64,000 nt of DNA from JAICYJ01 sp038212095 (GTDB lineage Bacteria; Actinomycetota; Thermoleophilia; Gaiellales; JAICJC01). Position 1 is the first letter of the stretch; each line of letters begins with the position of its first letter. Below the pieces are notes generated by a model. The model ran no database searches. It had not been told where the DNA came from and was given only the letters and a program-made list of their open reading frames with translations. The position numbers and the translations under genes were made by a program. Below are positions 53,048 through 62,055 of the stretch, piece by piece. Where the stretch lies: NCBI GenBank assembly GCA_038212095.1, contig JBBQUW010000002.1, positions 1 through 64,000 of the forward strand. Reading direction: 5' to 3'.

Positions 53048-55561
53048 TCAGGGCGAGGTGACCGCCGCCGTGGCGCCGCCGGTGTGCCAGGTGGTGGGGT
53101 CGATCAGCACCGTGTAGACGCCGGCGGCGGGCAGCGTTGCGGCGAGACTGCCGCCCTTCAGCCCGACCTTCAGCGGGCCCGCCACCGTGGCACCGCCGGC
53201 CGTCAGCAGCGACAGCTTGCCGGATGAGACCGTCTCGCCGGTCAGCCGCACCGTGACGTGCTGACCGGAGCTGCCGGAGAACGTCAGCCGGGCGTTCTGT
53301 CCGGGCACGGCCAGGGACACCGTTGCGCCGGCGCCATTCGGGATCAGACCACCGGCCACATCCGGCGGCACGTCGTAGATCGTCAGCGTCATCTGACCGG
53401 TCGCCGCCAGGTTGGGATCGACCAGCACCGAGTAGGCGCCGCTGAGCGGGAGTGTGGTGGCGTCGATGAACGCGCCGCCGGTGCCGACCGCGGCCCGCGA
53501 TACCAGCAGCTTGCCGTCCGGCCGCCGCACCTGCAGCCTGCTGCTGGCGATCGAGTCGGCGGTCACGCGCAGGCTGATGCGGTGCCCGGCCACTCCGGTC
53601 ATGTCGAGCAGCGCGCGCTGGCCGGGAACGGCCAGCGCGACGGTCAGCGGCGCACCGCCCGCGACGATCGACCCACCCAGATCGGGGGGCACGTCGTACA
53701 GCGTCAGCGGCACGCTGCCGGCACTCGCCACCAACGGGTGGGCACGGATCCAGTAGGTACCGTCGAGCTCGCTCGGCATCGGATCGATGAAGCCGCCGGA
53801 GGCAGCGATCGAGCGGTTCTCCTGCAGCCGTGTGCCATCGGGAGCGGTGATCGTGACCGCGATCGTGCTCAGCGAGCCGGCACCGGCGAGCAGGCTGACT
53901 CGGTGGCCGGCGGATTCCTGGAACGTGACGATGGCGTCGTTGCCGAGCGTCGTCGAGATGGTGTGGGCGGCGCCGTCGACCGGCAGATCGGCGGCCGCCT
54001 GACCGGTGTTCGTGCGCGCGGCCGTGCTGCTGCCGTCATCGGCAACGGCGTGAATCGAGAGCGGCCCCACCGCGCCCGGGGTGAACGTGCCCGACCAGAG
54101 TCCGGCTGCATCCGAGCTCAACGTGAGAGGCGCGCCGTTCACCGTCGCCGTCACGCTGACGCCGGAGGGCGAGGCGCACTCGCCGGCCAGCACGCGCACC
54201 GACACCGGCTGGTCCGGCGCCGCCACGAATCCGGCCCGCGGCGCGTCGATCCACAGGTCGGGCGTCGAGACGCAGTCAGCGGCGGCGCCCACATCGAGCC
54301 GCGCGCCGGTGAGTACCTTCCCCGCCAGCGCCGGCAGCGGCTTGGCGGTCGAGAACAGCAGCGCCTTGATCGTCTCCGGCGTGGCGTCCGGGTGCTGGCT
54401 GAACAGCAGCGCGGCCGAGCCGGTCACGTGCGGCGCCGCCATCGAGGTGCCGGAGGCGAACCCGTAGCCGCCGGTGTTGATGGTGGAAAGCGTATCGACG
54501 CCCGGCGCGCCGATGTCGACCGTGTCGCCGTAGGTCGAGAACCAGGCCAGCCCGTCCGACGAGTCGGTGGCGGCGGTCGAGATCACGTTGGGGAGATCGA
54601 CCGCGGCCGGATAGAACGCGGCATCGGAGGCGCTGTTGCCGGCAGATGCGACATACAGGACGTGGTGGGCGTCGCCGTACGCAATCGCGTCCACGAGCGC
54701 TTGCGAGTAGCTGCCGCCGCCCCACGAGCTGTTGATCACGCGGGCGCCATTGTCGACCGCATAGAGGATGGCCCCAATCGCATCGGCGTTCGTGCCGGAG
54801 CCGTTGGCGCCGATGAACTTGAGCGGCATCAGCGAGACGTGGGGATCGACGCCGATCACTCCGATACCGTTGTCTCCGACGGCACCAATCGTGCCGGCCG
54901 TGTGCGTGCCGTGTCCGGCCTGATCGTCGGGCACGTTGTCGTGGTTGGCGAAGTCCCAGCCCTGCCAGTCGTCGACGTAGCCGTTGTGGTCGTTGTCGAT
55001 GCCGTCGTTTCGACAGCCGGCGCAGTTCTCGCCCGGGTTGACCGCGACGTTTGCGGCCAGATCGGGGTGGCTGGTCAGCATGCCCGAGTCGATGTCCGCC
55101 ACGATCACGGAGGAGCTGCCGGTGCCGTGCTGCCACGCGCGCACCGCACCGATGTCGTCGCCGGCCGCGCCGGCCGTGCCGTTCACGGTCTGGCCGGTGT
55201 TGTTCAGTCCCCACAGCTGGTCGTAGAGGCTGTCGGTAGGAGCGGAGGGCAGCGAGTCGAGGTGGATCAGGCGGTTGGGCTCGACGTAGCGGACGCGCGG
55301 ATCGCGGGCCAGCGAACGGGCGCCTGCCCGGTCGGTGGTCACCAACTCGGCATCGATCTGGCCCAGCCGCGATGGCAGCACGCGCGCGGCGTGCTCGGTC
55401 GCCACCAGCGCTCGCGCCGAGGCCGGGACGCTCGCACGAAGCCCGACGATGTACTCGCCGGTGATCGGCATCCCGCGCGCTGCCACGCTACCCACCGCCG
55501 AGCCGCCTCCCGGCGCGAGTAGCGTTGCGGCGACCCCTGCCAGTGCGGCCCAACGTTTCAC
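53048..55561 (-). CDS. Secreted subtilisin-like (S8) serine protease with repeated C-terminal domains
   Basis: The 837-residue exported protease begins with a signal peptide (to about residue 28), then an inhibitor I9-type propeptide (about 34-100: YIVGLRASVPASARALV). The peptidase domain (about 115-475) has Asp158 in IVADIDSG, His217 in GHGTHTAG and Ser373 in GTSMAAPH. A calcium-loop-like insert DNDHNGYVDD is present. The remaining 350 residues form tandem beta domains with recurring LYDVPPD and IYDVPPD turns and VPGQ motifs, about 105 residues apart. The GTG at 55561 follows a TAGGGT box by seven bases, suggesting a leaderless mRNA; the frame upstream is not family-like. Confidence 0.92.
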   Translation of the reverse strand: MKRWAALAGVAATLLAPGGGSAVGSVAARGMPITGEYIVGLRASVPASARALVATEHAARVLPSRLGQIDAELVTTDRAGARSLARDPRVRYVEPNRLIHLDSLPSAPTDSLYDQLWGLNNTGQTVNGTAGAAGDDIGAVRAWQHGTGSSSVIVADIDSGMLTSHPDLAANVAVNPGENCAGCRNDGIDNDHNGYVDDWQGWDFANHDNVPDDQAGHGTHTAGTIGAVGDNGIGVIGVDPHVSLMPLKFIGANGSGTNADAIGAILYAVDNGARVINSSWGGGSYSQALVDAIAYGDAHHVLYVASAGNSASDAAFYPAAVDLPNVISTAATDSSDGLAWFSTYGDTVDIGAPGVDTLSTINTGGYGFASGTSMAAPHVTGSAALLFSQHPDATPETIKALLFSTAKPLPALAGKVLTGARLDVGAAADCVSTPDLWIDAPRAGFVAAPDQPVSVRVLAGECASPSGVSVTATVNGAPLTLSSDAAGLWSGTFTPGAVGPLSIHAVADDGSSTAARTNTGQAAADLPVDGAAHTISTTLGNDAIVTFQESAGHRVSLLAGAGSLSTIAVTITAPDGTRLQENRSIAASGGFIDPMPSELDGTYWIRAHPLVASAGSVPLTLYDVPPDLGGSIVAGGAPLTVALAVPGQRALLDMTGVAGHRISLRVTADSIASSRLQVRRPDGKLLVSRAAVGTGGAFIDATTLPLSGAYSVLVDPNLAATGQMTLTIYDVPPDVAGGLIPNGAGATVSLAVPGQNARLTFSGSSGQHVTVRLTGETVSSGKLSLLTAGGATVAGPLKVGLKGGSLAATLPAAGVYTVLIDPTTWHTGGATAAVTSP

Positions 55562-55610
55562 GCGAGCGACCCTACTCCCCTGGGCCGGGTTCCGTCGAGC
55601 ACAGATGCCG

Positions 55611-57323
55611 TCAGTTCGAGAAGATGGGACGGGTGATCGCGCCATCGCTTGCCGAGCTGACCTGCGCCGCGTACTTGGCGAAGACGCCCGTCCGGTAGCG
55701 CGGCGGAGGGGGAGTCCAGCCGGCCATCCGGCTCGCGATCTCATCCTCGCTCAGCTCCACCCGCAGCTCGCGGGCATCGATGTCGAACTCGATCATGTCG
55801 CCGTCGCGGACGATCGCGATCGGCCCTCCGTGTGCGGCCTCCGGCGTCACGTGACCCGCCATCAGTCCGTGCGTAGCGCCGGAGAAGCGGCCGTCTGTGA
55901 TCAGCGCCACTTGGTCGCCAAGCCCCTCGCCCACGATCGCCGCGGTCACGTGCAGCATCTCCCTCATCCCCGGCCCTCCGGCCGGCCCCTCGTACCGGAT
56001 CACGATCACGTCACCCGGCTTCAGGCTACGCGCCTTGACGGCTGCGAAGCAGTCCTCCTCGCAGTCAAATACGCGGGCCGGGCCGCGGTGGCTGGTTCGC
56101 TCATGTCCGGCCAGCTTGACCACGCAGCCGTCCGGCGAGAGGTTCCCGCGCAGCACCGCCAGCCCGCCGGTGGGCTTGATCGGCGTCTCGATCGGCACCA
56201 CCACCGGCTGTCCTGGCGTCTCCACCACCTGATCGGCGATCTCCCCCAGCGTGCGGCCGTCGACGGTCAACTGGTCGGTGTGGATCAGCCCCCGCTTGGC
56301 CAGCTCGCGTGCCACCAGCGCCACGCCACCGGCATCGAAGATGTCGGTGGCGACGAACTTCCCGCCCGGCTTGAGGCTGGCGACGATCGGCGTGCGGCCG
56401 GCGATGCGGTCAAAGTCGTCGATCGAGAACGGGATGTCGAGCTCGCGCGCGATCGCCAGCACGTGCAACACGCCGTTGGTCGATCCGCCGGTCGCGGCCA
56501 CCGATGCGGCCGCATTCTCGAGCGCCTCACGGGTCACGATGTGGGACGGACGCACATCGTCGCGCACCAGCCTCATCACGATCTCACCGGCGCGCTCGGC
56601 GGCATCACCCTTGCCGCGGTTGAGTGCCGGAATGCCGTTCATGCCGCCGGGCGAGAGCCCAAGGAACTCGAGCGCTGCAGACATGGTGTTGGCGGTGTAC
56701 TGACCGCCACAGGCGCCGGCTCCGGGACAGGCCGCCGACTCCACCTCGTGCAGCTCGGCGGCGTCGATCGTCTCGGCGGCATACGCGCCCACCGCCTCGA
56801 ACACGTCCTGGATCGTGATGTCACGACCGCGGAAGGTGCCCGGCGCGATCGAGCCGCCGTACAGCACCAGCCCGGGCACGTCCAGCCTGCACAGCGCCAT
56901 CGCCGCGGCTGGGATCGTCTTGTCGCATCCGACCAGGCAGACCAGCCCATCCAGCAGGTGACCGCGCACGACCAGCTCGATCGAGTCGGCGATCACCTCG
57001 CGGCTGATCAGCGACGCCTTCATGCCCTCGGTGCCCATCGAGACGCCGTCCGAGACCGAGATCGTGTTGAACTCGATCGGCGTGCCGCCAGCGGCGCGGA
57101 TGCCGGCCTTGACCCGCTGGGCCAGCTCGCGCTGGTTGAAGTTGCACGGCATCGTCTCGATCCAGGTGGTCGAGACGCCGACCAGCGGCCGGGCGAGATC
57201 CTCGTCCGTGAACCCGATGCCCTTCAGCATCGCGCGGGCGGGGGCACGGTATGGCCCGTCGGTCAGCGCGGCGCTGTGCCGCTTGGCGGGATCGCTGGGC
57301 CGCTGGTAGGGGTCGTCACTCAA
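55611..57323 (-). CDS. ilvD: Dihydroxy-acid dehydratase
   Basis: This 570-residue iron-sulfur enzyme makes 2-ketoisovalerate and 3-methyl-2-oxopentanoate in valine and isoleucine synthesis. Signatures: TMPCNFNQRELAQ, CLVGCDKTIPAAAMAL, and GACGGQYTANTMSAALEFLG with three Fe-S cysteines. SGATHGLMAGHVTPEAAHGGPIA lies in the swivel domain. Cysteine spacing fits the bacterial IlvD/Edd family. It is unlinked from the main ilv/leu run by 23 kb and overlaps a small gene upstream by eight bases. Confidence 0.96.
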   Translation of the reverse strand: MSDDPYQRPSDPAKRHSAALTDGPYRAPARAMLKGIGFTDEDLARPLVGVSTTWIETMPCNFNQRELAQRVKAGIRAAGGTPIEFNTISVSDGVSMGTEGMKASLISREVIADSIELVVRGHLLDGLVCLVGCDKTIPAAAMALCRLDVPGLVLYGGSIAPGTFRGRDITIQDVFEAVGAYAAETIDAAELHEVESAACPGAGACGGQYTANTMSAALEFLGLSPGGMNGIPALNRGKGDAAERAGEIVMRLVRDDVRPSHIVTREALENAAASVAATGGSTNGVLHVLAIARELDIPFSIDDFDRIAGRTPIVASLKPGGKFVATDIFDAGGVALVARELAKRGLIHTDQLTVDGRTLGEIADQVVETPGQPVVVPIETPIKPTGGLAVLRGNLSPDGCVVKLAGHERTSHRGPARVFDCEEDCFAAVKARSLKPGDVIVIRYEGPAGGPGMREMLHVTAAIVGEGLGDQVALITDGRFSGATHGLMAGHVTPEAAHGGPIAIVRDGDMIEFDIDARELRVELSEDEIASRMAGWTPPPPRYRTGVFAKYAAQVSSASDGAITRPIFSN

Positions 57324-57546
57324 CGGCGTTCACGACCTTGAGCCCCCAGGCATCGCCGGCGGCGAACAGCCGGTCGGCGTCCACCTCGTCGGCGTATCCC
57401 AGCACGTGCTGCTCGGGATTGTCGCGGGTACTGCCAAGCACCACCCTGCGGGCGGCGGCGATGGCCGGGCGTGCCAGATGGTCACCGCGCTCGCGCGCAG
57501 CCTCGGCCTCCTCGGCAGCTGGTCCCTCGGCGTAGCCCTTGCCCAT
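57316..57546 (-). CDS. Small hypothetical protein upstream of ilvD
   Basis: I do not recognise this 76-residue protein. It is charged, rich in Ala, Glu and Arg, with a helical first half (AAEEAEAARERGDHLAR) and a second half with VVLGSTRDNPEQHVLGYADE, and no membrane segment. Its ATG is at 57546 and its last codons overlap the ilvD start by eight bases, so the two are translationally coupled. That coupling is the best evidence that it is real. It may be a small regulatory or accessory protein for ilvD. Confidence 0.6.
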   Translation of the reverse strand: MGKGYAEGPAAEEAEAARERGDHLARPAIAAARRVVLGSTRDNPEQHVLGYADEVDADRLFAAGDAWGLKVVNAVE

Positions 57547-57558
57547 AGGCGCGGGAGT

Positions 57559-58503
57559 CTACCGACTGGCCTGCGGCGCCGATCCCGCTGCCGTCAGCAG
57601 TGCGGTCAGCTGCTCGGGCGTCACCGGCCCACCGGGAGTCGCGGCCAGGTCGGAGCGGTCGAGCGCCTGCTCGACGACGCGCTCGATCTGCGAGCGATCG
57701 AGCTGCAGGCGTGCTCCCCCGCCCAGCTCGTCGAGCCGCTGCGGCAAACTCGCGACGGTGGCGCCGACGGCCGCGGACAGCTCGGCGAGGGCGGACGGAG
57801 CACGTTCGCGCATCGCCGCCATCGTGTGCGGCAGCAGAGCCGCGTAGGTCTCGGCGTGCGGCGTGCCGCACACCCGCGCCACCGTCTGGCCGAGCACGTG
57901 GTGCAGCGCGTAGCCCGCCGAGTCGACCGCGTAGCCGCACAACACGGAGCCCAACGCGAGGTCGCCGCCGGCAAGCAGCGCCACCCCGCGCAGCGCGACC
58001 ATCGTCGCAACCGGGTTTGCTCGCGGGCCGTACAGCGCCTCGGCACCGTGAGCGAGCGCGTTCATCGCGCTGGCGCGAAGTCTCGTGCCGGGCAGCGAGC
58101 ACATCAGATCCGGATCGGCCAGCACCAGCGCCGGTCGCACCGACGGGCCGCTCTCCATTCCGGCGATCTTCCGGTGCAGCGATGTCATCTCTGCGCCCGA
58201 CAGGGTTGTCGGCACGGCACAGACCTGGCCGCCGCCGGCCGAAGCGATCGCCTTGGCGACGTCGATCACGCGGCCACCGCCCCACGCAAACAGCCGCCGT
58301 CCGGCCAGCTCCGGCAGCAGTGCGGCCGCCAGATCGGGCACCGTTCCGGCGCCCACGATCCACGGCGTGGCGATGCCGGGATCGGCGCGCCGCGTGGTCA
58401 CGAGCGCGAACTCGTCCCAGCCACGCGCTGCCAGCCGGCCCGACGCCCCCGCGCCGTACTCGATCCAGCGGTCCCCGTCCCGCCAGCTGAACGCGTCGCT
58501 CAC
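57559..58503 (-). CDS. Iron-containing alcohol dehydrogenase, maleylacetate reductase-like
   Basis: The 314-residue enzyme shows the pattern of maleylacetate reductases: GGGRVIDVAKAIASAGG for nucleotide binding, AVPTTLSGAEMTSLH, and SAMNALAHGAEALYGP. The metal and active-site stretch is YALHHVLGQT followed by GTPHAETYAALLPHTMA. Maleylacetate reductase reduces maleylacetate to 3-oxoadipate in chloroaromatic or resorcinol breakdown, but no ring-cleavage genes are here, so the substrate is uncertain. It is somewhat short (family about 350). The GTG start overlaps the EamA transporter stop (GTGA). Confidence 0.8.
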   Translation of the reverse strand: MSDAFSWRDGDRWIEYGAGASGRLAARGWDEFALVTTRRADPGIATPWIVGAGTVPDLAAALLPELAGRRLFAWGGGRVIDVAKAIASAGGGQVCAVPTTLSGAEMTSLHRKIAGMESGPSVRPALVLADPDLMCSLPGTRLRASAMNALAHGAEALYGPRANPVATMVALRGVALLAGGDLALGSVLCGYAVDSAGYALHHVLGQTVARVCGTPHAETYAALLPHTMAAMRERAPSALAELSAAVGATVASLPQRLDELGGGARLQLDRSQIERVVEQALDRSDLAATPGGPVTPEQLTALLTAAGSAPQASR

Positions 58504-59351
58504 CGCTTCACCTGGGCGGTGGCAACGCCGCCCACCACCATCGCCGCGCCAAGTGCCAGCCACACCGTCACGCCCTCTCCCAGCGCCACCGCGCCGATCG
58601 CCACGGCCAGCACCGGCACGACGTACAGGTAGGACACCGCCCGTGAGGCATCGAGCACCCGCAGTGCGCTGCCCCACGCGTTGTAGGCGTACAGCGTGCA
58701 GACCAGTCCCAGGTACAGCAGCAGCACCCAGTCCCACAGATCGAGAGCGCGCGCATGATCGATCGACGACGGCCGCAGCAGCGGTAACAACGCAAGCGTG
58801 CCGAACAGGTTGGCGGCGCTGCTGGCGGCGGCAGCGTCGACGCGCCCGACGACCGGCTTGACGATCACGTTGTAGAGCGCGAACGAGACCGGCGCCAGCA
58901 GCACCAGCAGCGGCCCCTCGGCGTTCGCGAACGAGACTGACTGGCCGGACCCGAGCGTCACCACGACCACGACGCCGGCAAACGCCAGCCCCAGGCCGCC
59001 CGCACGCCAGGCCGAGAAGCGCTCCAGGCCGAGCGCGATCGCCAACGCCAGCGTGATGCCGGGCGCGATACCCACGACCACCGCCGCGGTGCCGGACGTG
59101 GTGTGCCGCTCGCCGAGGTTGAGCGAGAGGTGGTAGACGGCCACCACCAGCAGTCCGGCCACAGCGATCCGCGCCAGGTCGCGGCGGCCGATGTGTGGCA
59201 GTCCGCCGGCCGATCGCAACACGAGCACGAAGCCGGGCGCGGCCACCAGGTAGCGACCGGCCGCCACCTCGGGCGCACTCAGTCCCGCTCCCAGCAGGTG
59301 CTTGATGGCAGCGAACGCGCCAGCCCACACGATCGCCACAGAGGCGAGCAT
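58500..59351 (-). CDS. EamA/DMT-superfamily transporter
   Basis: The 283-residue membrane protein has ten hydrophobic helices in two EamA repeats. The first repeat opens with SVAIVWAGAFAAIKHLLGAG and ends with AIALGLERFSAWRAGGLGLAFAGVVVVV. The second starts with LLVLLAPVSFALYNVIVKP and ends with SYLYVVPVLAVAIGAVALGEGVT, both carrying the family's ERF/GEG motifs. Such proteins export amino acids, metabolites or drugs; the substrate is unknown. I use the ATG at 59351; the frame is open upstream. It is followed by the reductase gene with a GTGA overlap. Confidence 0.85.
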   Translation of the reverse strand: MLASVAIVWAGAFAAIKHLLGAGLSAPEVAAGRYLVAAPGFVLVLRSAGGLPHIGRRDLARIAVAGLLVVAVYHLSLNLGERHTTSGTAAVVVGIAPGITLALAIALGLERFSAWRAGGLGLAFAGVVVVVTLGSGQSVSFANAEGPLLVLLAPVSFALYNVIVKPVVGRVDAAAASSAANLFGTLALLPLLRPSSIDHARALDLWDWVLLLYLGLVCTLYAYNAWGSALRVLDASRAVSYLYVVPVLAVAIGAVALGEGVTVWLALGAAMVVGGVATAQVKR

Positions 59352-59371
59352 CAGGTGGGCGCGGCGGTGTC

Positions 59372-60007
59372 TCAGACGACCTGCCTCACCCAGTCGGCGA
59401 GCCGCGGGATGAAGGCGGGATCGATCGTGTGCGCCATCGGTGACTCGTGGTAGGTGACCGCGGCGCCGGCCGCCAGCATCGCCTCGTTCGCCCGCCTCCC
59501 CCACTCGACGCCGATCACCGGGTCGTAGCTGCCGTGGCCGATCGCAACGTGGTAGCCATCCAGACCGGTCAGGTCGAGCTCGAAGCCCTCGGCGGTGGGC
59601 ATGAATCCCGACAGCGCGATGATTCCTGCCGGGCGCTGTCGCCCGGCCCCCAGACCGAGCGCCCACGACATCACGCAGCCCTGCGAGAAGCCGCCCAGCA
59701 CCGTCCTCGAGAGCGGCACGCCGGTGTGATCCTCCAGCGCGTCCAGCCACGCTCCGGTGGCGTGGTAGGTGGGCAGGAAGGTGACGGGATCGGGATGACC
59801 GAGCTCGCGCACGACGTACCAGTGGCGACCACCGGGCGGCAGCGCCAGCGGTGCGCGGGCGGTGACCCCGACCAGCCTGCCACGGGGATCGATCGCATCC
59901 AGCAGCGGCACCAGATCGTGCTCATCGGCACCACGTCCGTGCAGCAGCACGAGTGCCCCCTCGGGTTGCCCAGACGCGGGGCGGGTGATTGCGGAGATGG
60001 CATCCAC
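59372..60007 (-). CDS. Phospholipase/carboxylesterase-type hydrolase
   Basis: This 211-residue alpha/beta hydrolase belongs to the Abhydrolase_2 (carboxylesterase YpfH-like) family. The oxyanion segment is ALVLLHGRGADEHDLVPL. The nucleophile elbow is GGFSQGCVMSWALG with Ser108, and the acid and base lie in HGSYDPVIG and SPMAHTIDP. I prefer the GTG at 60007, which has TACTCT eight bases upstream on its strand; an ATG at 60028 would overlap the divergent thioesterase start. It lies upstream of the EamA gene in the same direction. Confidence 0.85.
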   Translation of the reverse strand: MDAISAITRPASGQPEGALVLLHGRGADEHDLVPLLDAIDPRGRLVGVTARAPLALPPGGRHWYVVRELGHPDPVTFLPTYHATGAWLDALEDHTGVPLSRTVLGGFSQGCVMSWALGLGAGRQRPAGIIALSGFMPTAEGFELDLTGLDGYHVAIGHGSYDPVIGVEWGRRANEAMLAAGAAVTYHESPMAHTIDPAFIPRLADWVRQVV

Positions 60008-60026
60008 GATCTGCAAGAGTAGCGGC

Positions 60027-60434
60027 ATGTCATTCGTGAAACGGATCGAGATCCGGTGGCGTGATATGGACGGCTTCGGCCACGTCAACAACGCGGTCTA
60101 TCTGACGTATCTGGAGGAGGCGCGGGACGAGCTGTTCACCGATCTGCTGGGCGAGGTCGTCCACCGCATGGTGCTGCGACATAGCGCGGTCGACTTTCGC
60201 AGCGGCCTGGTCCAGGACGACGACCGCGTCGATGTCATCGTCGAGGTGGTCAGGATCGGGTCGTCGAGCGTGACCACCCGCGAGACGATCATCGCGCTCT
60301 CTGATGGGCGCACCGCGGCGACGGCCGAGTCGGTGATGGTGCACTGCGACGAGTCGCGATCGGCGTCGGCGCCGTTTGACGCCGGGACGCGCGCGCTGCT
60401 GGAACAGTTGATCGGCGAGAAGGGAGAGCGATGA
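60027..60434 (+). CDS. Hotdog-fold acyl-CoA thioesterase
   Basis: The 135-residue protein of the 4-hydroxybenzoyl-CoA thioesterase (YbgC-like) family has the N-terminal motif IEIRWRDMDGFGHVNNAVYLTYLEEARDELF, in which Asp and Asn/His positions form the active site. VDVIVEVVRIGSSSVTTRETI gives the hotdog strands. It hydrolyses a small acyl-CoA thioester. The start is divergent from the esterase with only 19 bases between the two preferred start codons. The bicupin gene overlaps its stop (ATGA). Confidence 0.88.
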   Translation: MSFVKRIEIRWRDMDGFGHVNNAVYLTYLEEARDELFTDLLGEVVHRMVLRHSAVDFRSGLVQDDDRVDVIVEVVRIGSSSVTTRETIIALSDGRTAATAESVMVHCDESRSASAPFDAGTRALLEQLIGEKGER

Positions 60435-61351
60435 GCGGCTACCTGGTGCACTGGGACGAGGTCAGCGGCCGCCGCCGCACCGCCGGCGACATCGACGCCA
60501 CCTGGACGGATCTGGGCAGCGCTGCCGGCAGCGAACACGTCGGCCTGCAGCGGATCGTGATCGAGCCCGGCCGCCGCTCGACGCCGGCGCATGTGCATGG
60601 TGCCGAGGAGGAGATCTTCTACGTCGTGGATGGCTGGGGCCTGCTGTGGCAGGACGGTGCGGTATGCGAGGTACGTGCCGGCGACGCGATCATGCATCCG
60701 GCCGGCGCGCAGACGCACACGTTGCGGGCCGGCCCGCACGGGCTGGACGTGCTTGCATTTGGCCAGCGCGTGCCGATCGAGCTCTGTTACCTGCCCCGTG
60801 CCGGATACGCCTGGGCCGGGCCAACCGTTGTCGAGACGCCCGGCCGGCGCGATCTGTTCCCGATCGACGATGCCGCCGGGCCTTTCGAGTTTGGCGCCGC
60901 CGGCCCGCGGCCGGCCAACGTGGTGGCGCTGGCCGACGTGCCGGCGGGAGACGAGCGCCGCGGCCGCGTACGCCGCGACCTGGGGTCGGCCGGCGGCTCG
61001 AATCACACCGGCCTGAAGCACGTCAGCTCGCCGCCGGGCGTGCTGAGCTGCGTACCGCACTGCCACTCGGCGGAGGAGGAGCTGTTCGTGGTGCTCGAGG
61101 GGGAGGGCATCTGCGACCTGGGCGAGGAGCGCCACCCTGTGCGTCCGGGTAGCGTGCTGGCGCGCCCCGCGGGCACCGCCGTCGCCCACAGCTTCATGGC
61201 CGGTGAGCAGGGCATGGCGCTGCTGGCCTATGGCACGCGCGAGCCGAGCGATATCTGCTTCTATCCCCGGTCGGGCAAGATCGCGATCTCGGGCGTGGGC
61301 GTGATCGGCAGGATCGAGCCGCTCGACTACTGGGACGGCGAGGAGCTGTAA
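60431..61351 (+). CDS. Bicupin domain protein
   Basis: The 306-residue protein has two cupin barrels. The first (about 30-130) has the metal motif STPAHVHGAEEEIFYVVDGWG and GDAIMHPAGAQTHTL. The second (about 185-290) has CVPHCHSAEEELFVVLEGEG and GSVLARPAGTAVAHSF. Each barrel shows the HxHx3-4Ex6G and Gx5PxGx2H pattern, so both could bind a metal. Relatives include oxalate decarboxylases, dioxygenases and isomerases, but no specific function can be assigned. It is translationally coupled to the thioesterase and followed by a hairpin. Confidence 0.83.
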   Translation: MSGYLVHWDEVSGRRRTAGDIDATWTDLGSAAGSEHVGLQRIVIEPGRRSTPAHVHGAEEEIFYVVDGWGLLWQDGAVCEVRAGDAIMHPAGAQTHTLRAGPHGLDVLAFGQRVPIELCYLPRAGYAWAGPTVVETPGRRDLFPIDDAAGPFEFGAAGPRPANVVALADVPAGDERRGRVRRDLGSAGGSNHTGLKHVSSPPGVLSCVPHCHSAEEELFVVLEGEGICDLGEERHPVRPGSVLARPAGTAVAHSFMAGEQGMALLAYGTREPSDICFYPRSGKIAISGVGVIGRIEPLDYWDGEEL

Positions 61352-61352
61352 G

Positions 61353-61381
61353 CCGAGACGGTGACCGTGCGCCGGTCTCGG
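61353..61381. terminator. Hairpin between convergent genes
   Basis: CCGAGAC at 61353-61359 and GTCTCGG at 61375-61381 pair around 15 bases, between the bicupin stop and the thioredoxin-TPR stop. No T-run. Confidence 0.55.
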
Positions 61382-61383
61382 GA

Positions 61384-62055
61384 TCAGTAGAGCGCGCTTG
61401 CCAGCTCGCGCCGGAAGCGGACGGCCAGCGGATCGTCCTGGCCGAGGTCGGCGAACACACCCACCATCACCTGGCGCAGGCGGTCGCGCAGCTCGCCCTC
61501 GGCGGCCACGATCTCGTCCAGCAGCAGCTGCAGGCCCTGCTCCACCTGGCCGGCTGCGATCGCGGCCAGCGCCGGCGCTGCGGTGCCTTGGTCGGCCAGC
61601 TCCAGCCGTGCCCTGGCCGCGAGCGCACCGGCGTGCGACGGCTCCAGCTGTAGCGCCCGGTTGATCGAGTCCTCGTCGCCAAGCTCGACCAGCCGGTCGG
61701 CCTCGCTCGGCAGCAGCGAGCGCAGAAAGGCGTCCACCGACAGCCGCGGCAGCGCGCCGGTGAACTGGTCGACCATGCGTCCGTCGCGGAACGCCTTCAC
61801 GGCCGGGATGCCCTGCACGCGGTACTCCATCGCGATCCGCGGATTCGCGTCGACGTCCACCTTGACCAGCTCCACCTGCCCGCCCAGCGCCGCCACCGAG
61901 TCCTCCAGCACCGGCGTCAGCTGGCGGCACGGGCCGCACCACTTGGCCCAGAAGTCGACGATCACCGGCAGCTGGTGCGAACGGTCGATCACGTCGCGGG
62001 CGAAACTCTCGTCGGTGGCGTCCACCGACCGCGAGGGCACGGGCTGCTCTGACAT
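61384..62055 (-). CDS. Thioredoxin-domain protein with TPR-like tail (CnoX-type)
   Basis: The 223-residue protein has a thioredoxin domain (about 10-115) with WCGPC (Cys40, Cys43) and IPAVKAFRDG around the cis-proline. A helical tail (about 125-223) follows with TPR-like Ala/Leu repeats (INRALQLEPSHAGALAARARLELADQG). This order matches CnoX/YbbN-type chaperedoxins, which protect proteins under oxidation; an intact CxxC suggests redox activity too. The start overlaps the PAC2 gene stop (TGATG). It differs from the short TrxA at 4517 by its tail. Confidence 0.88.
   Translation of the reverse strand: MSEQPVPSRSVDATDESFARDVIDRSHQLPVIVDFWAKWCGPCRQLTPVLEDSVAALGGQVELVKVDVDANPRIAMEYRVQGIPAVKAFRDGRMVDQFTGALPRLSVDAFLRSLLPSEADRLVELGDEDSINRALQLEPSHAGALAARARLELADQGTAAPALAAIAAGQVEQGLQLLLDEIVAAEGELRDRLRQVMVGVFADLGQDDPLAVRFRRELASALY

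Noticed and set aside
53258..57341. Two plus-strand frames of 754 and 668 codons
   Set aside because: They are antisense to the S8 protease and ilvD, which have full catalytic motifs. They are shadow frames caused by GC bias.
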